64,000 bases of DNA, taken from the NCBI GenBank assembly GCA_900317925.1, contig ONIQ01000004.1:1-64000 (forward strand), in the 5' to 3' direction. The stretch is from an uncultured Bacteroidales bacterium (lineage in GTDB: Bacteria > Bacteroidota > Bacteroidia > Bacteroidales > UBA932). Positions 62,462 through 64,000 of the stretch are shown here, in pieces. A model generated the notes under the pieces. That model had not been told where the DNA came from, did not search any database, and saw only the letters and a list, made by a program, of their open reading frames with translations. A program made the translations under genes and the position numbers. Numbering within the stretch: the first letter of the stretch is position 1; each line of letters starts with the position of its first letter.

Positions 62462-64000
62462 ATGAAGATTTTCGATCACCCCGCCCAATCCCAATGGGCG
62501 GAGCTTTGCGCGCGCACGCGGAAAGACGATCCGCAGGTAGCCGCCCGGGTGGATGCCATCCTGGAGCGGGTCCGCACGGAAGGCGATGCCGCCCTGCAGG
62601 CCCTCTCGCTGGAGATTGACCGGCGGCCGCTGGCTGTCCTGCCCGGCGAGGAAGGCCTCCCGCTGGAGGTTCCCGCCTCCGATATCGCGGCAGCGGCCGC
62701 CCGGGTCCGTCCCGAGGTTCGCGAAGCCATCGCCACGGCCGCCGGCCACATCCGCGCTTTCCACGAGGCCCAGCTGCCCCGCGAGATCGTGGTGGAAACG
62801 GCTCCCGGCGTGCGTTGCATCCAGCGTCCGGTCCCGATCGAACGCGTGGGTCTCTATATTCCGGGCGGCACTGCCCCCCTGTTTTCAACCGTGCTGATGC
62901 TGGCCATCCCGGCCGCCATCGCCGGTTGTCCGGAGGTGATCCTGTGTACGCCGGCCGGCCCGGACGGCAACATCGCCCCGGAAGTGCTGTACGCCGCCTC
63001 GTACTGCGGTATCCGGCGCGTTTTCTGCCTGGGAGGCGCCCAGGCTGTCGGGGCAATGGCCTACGGTACGCAGACCGTCCCCAAGGTAGATAAGATTTTC
63101 GGGCCCGGCAACCGCTACGTGACCACCGCCAAACAGCGGGTCGCGGGCAGCACCGTGGCCATCGATATGCCGGCCGGTCCGTCCGAGGTGATGGTCATTG
63201 CCGATGAGCAGGCCCAGCCCGCCTTCGTGGCGGCCGACCTGCTGTCGCAGGCCGAGCACGGGGCAGACAGCCAGGTCATGCTGGTGTGTCCCTCGCGCCA
63301 GATGGCCGAGGCCGTCGTGGCCGAGGTGGAGCGCCAACGGGCGCTGCTGCCGCGGGCCGACTTCGCCGCCAAGGCCCTGGAGAACAGCCGGGCCGTGATT
63401 TTGGACAAACTTGACGACATTGTCGCCTTTGCCGATACCTATGCCCCCGAGCACCTGATCGTGAACACCCGTGAACCCTGGACCATTGCCGACCGCGTCC
63501 GCGCGGCGGGCAGTGTCTTCGTGGGCGCCTGGACGCCGGAGAGTGCCGGAGACTATGCCTCGGGTACGAACCATACCCTGCCCACCAGCGGCTGGGCCCG
63601 GTCGTTCAGCGGGGTGAACCTGGACAGCTTCCTCCGCAAGATGACCTTGCAGGAGATTTCCCGCGAGGGTTTGCAGGGCCTGGCCCCGACCATCACGGCG
63701 ATGGCCAAAGCCGAAGGTCTCGACGCCCATGCGCGCGCGGTGACCACCCGCCTGGCCGCGGCCGGGGGACAGCCCTCCGGTTCGTTCGCGGAAACGAGGG
63801 AATATGCTCTCTCGCCGGAGGGCTGTTCCCCGGCGGATTCCCTTTCGGCTGGTTCCGCGGAGGAACAGGCGGCGATACGACGGGTGGTGAACCTCGTGCG
63901 GGAGAACATCGCCCAGTTGGCCCCCTATTCCACCGCGCGCGACGAATATTCCGGACCGGTGGGCATCTTCCTCGATGCAAACGAAAGCCCCTACCCTACC
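62462..64000 (+). CDS. hisD: Histidinol dehydrogenase fused to the start of histidinol-phosphate aminotransferase (partial)
   Basis: An open frame of 513 codons with no stop before the window end. Residues about 1-425 are HisD (ERVGLYIPGGTAP; FGPGNRYVTTAKQ; the zinc-site QAEHGADSQVML; SAGDYASGTNHTLPTSG; GLAPTITAMAKAEGLDAHARAVTTR). A linker of about 45 residues follows, then residues 475-513 resemble the HisC N-terminus (VVNLVRENIAQLAPYST; FLDANESPY). The usual arrangement is separate hisD and hisC genes. The aminotransferase catalytic part is outside the window, so the fusion is strongly suggested but not proven. Confidence 0.85.
   Translation, partial: MKIFDHPAQSQWAELCARTRKDDPQVAARVDAILERVRTEGDAALQALSLEIDRRPLAVLPGEEGLPLEVPASDIAAAAARVRPEVREAIATAAGHIRAFHEAQLPREIVVETAPGVRCIQRPVPIERVGLYIPGGTAPLFSTVLMLAIPAAIAGCPEVILCTPAGPDGNIAPEVLYAASYCGIRRVFCLGGAQAVGAMAYGTQTVPKVDKIFGPGNRYVTTAKQRVAGSTVAIDMPAGPSEVMVIADEQAQPAFVAADLLSQAEHGADSQVMLVCPSRQMAEAVVAEVERQRALLPRADFAAKALENSRAVILDKLDDIVAFADTYAPEHLIVNTREPWTIADRVRAAGSVFVGAWTPESAGDYASGTNHTLPTSGWARSFSGVNLDSFLRKMTLQEISREGLQGLAPTITAMAKAEGLDAHARAVTTRLAAAGGQPSGSFAETREYALSPEGCSPADSLSAGSAEEQAAIRRVVNLVRENIAQLAPYSTARDEYSGPVGIFLDANESPYPT
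63765..63831 (+). repeat. Inverted repeat in the HisD-HisC linker
   Basis: GGGGACAGCCCTCCGG (63765-63780) is the reverse complement, with one inserted base, of CCGGAGGGCTGTTCCCC (63815-63831), separated by 34 bases. It lies within the linker codons and could form a very stable mRNA hairpin. Confidence 0.85.

Overview
The window looks like chromosome from an uncultured, fairly GC-rich member of the Bacteroidales (Bacteroidota). The evidence is a SusC/SusD outer-membrane pair with its lipoprotein companions, DUF4270, DUF4294, DUF4302, BACON and TlpA-type lipoproteins, the ftsX-DUF3098-uppP order, a DAHP synthase-chorismate mutase fusion, and promoters of the Bacteroidota type (TTG, about 20 bases, TAnnTTTG).

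Layout. 1-905: gene-free repeats downstream of rplQ (a 52-bp palindromic tandem array, a dispersed structured repeat, a G-rich 18-bp array, and a 35-bp array built from the rplQ tail). 906-11490 (minus): the second half of the S10-spc-alpha ribosomal cluster, L16 to L17, with secY, map, infA and rpoA, under its own promoter. 11.7-26.7 kb: about 15 kb of unrelated housekeeping genes separating L16 from S3. These are DUF4294; ftsX-DUF3098-uppP-lpxH; a GlgA-like protein with DUF4270; acpP; and a tightly packed operon of two Gfo/Idh/MocA oxidoreductases, a HEAT-DUF1080 protein, a TlpA-like protein, uvrC and pnuC. 26.8-27.1 kb: a second, inverted copy of the 52-bp array next to the rpsC terminator. 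27.2-31.1 kb (minus): the first half of the S10 cluster, L3 to S3, without rpsJ. 31.2-33.4 kb: dusB and lpxK.

33.8-37.1 kb (minus): a large AT-richer fimbrillin-like lipoprotein preceded by an unannotated 46-residue protein. 37.6-46.1 kb: a SusC-SusD-zinc metallohydrolase-DUF4302-BACON operon, probably an outer-membrane uptake system (perhaps for peptides). 46.1-50.2 kb (minus): pyrH-frr-pheA-tyrA-DAHP synthase/chorismate mutase. 50.3-54.4 kb: a lone sdhC, then a trpB preceded by a complete tryptophan attenuator, then an M24 aminopeptidase. 54.4-60.1 kb (minus): the mreBCD-mrdA-rodA cell-shape operon. 60.1-64 kb: ispD, an OmpA-family lipoprotein (minus), hisG, and an open frame joining hisD to the start of hisC that runs off the window.

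Main points for follow-up: (1) a textbook leader-peptide attenuator in front of a solitary trpB; (2) the S10 cluster broken between S3 and L16, with a repeat array at the break and an inverted copy beyond rplQ; (3) a HisD-HisC fusion with a strong hairpin in its linker; (4) several compact repeat families placed just behind terminators; (5) likely leaderless transcripts, alongside clear Shine-Dalgarno sites on selected ribosomal genes. All assignments come from reading the sequence; no database search was run.
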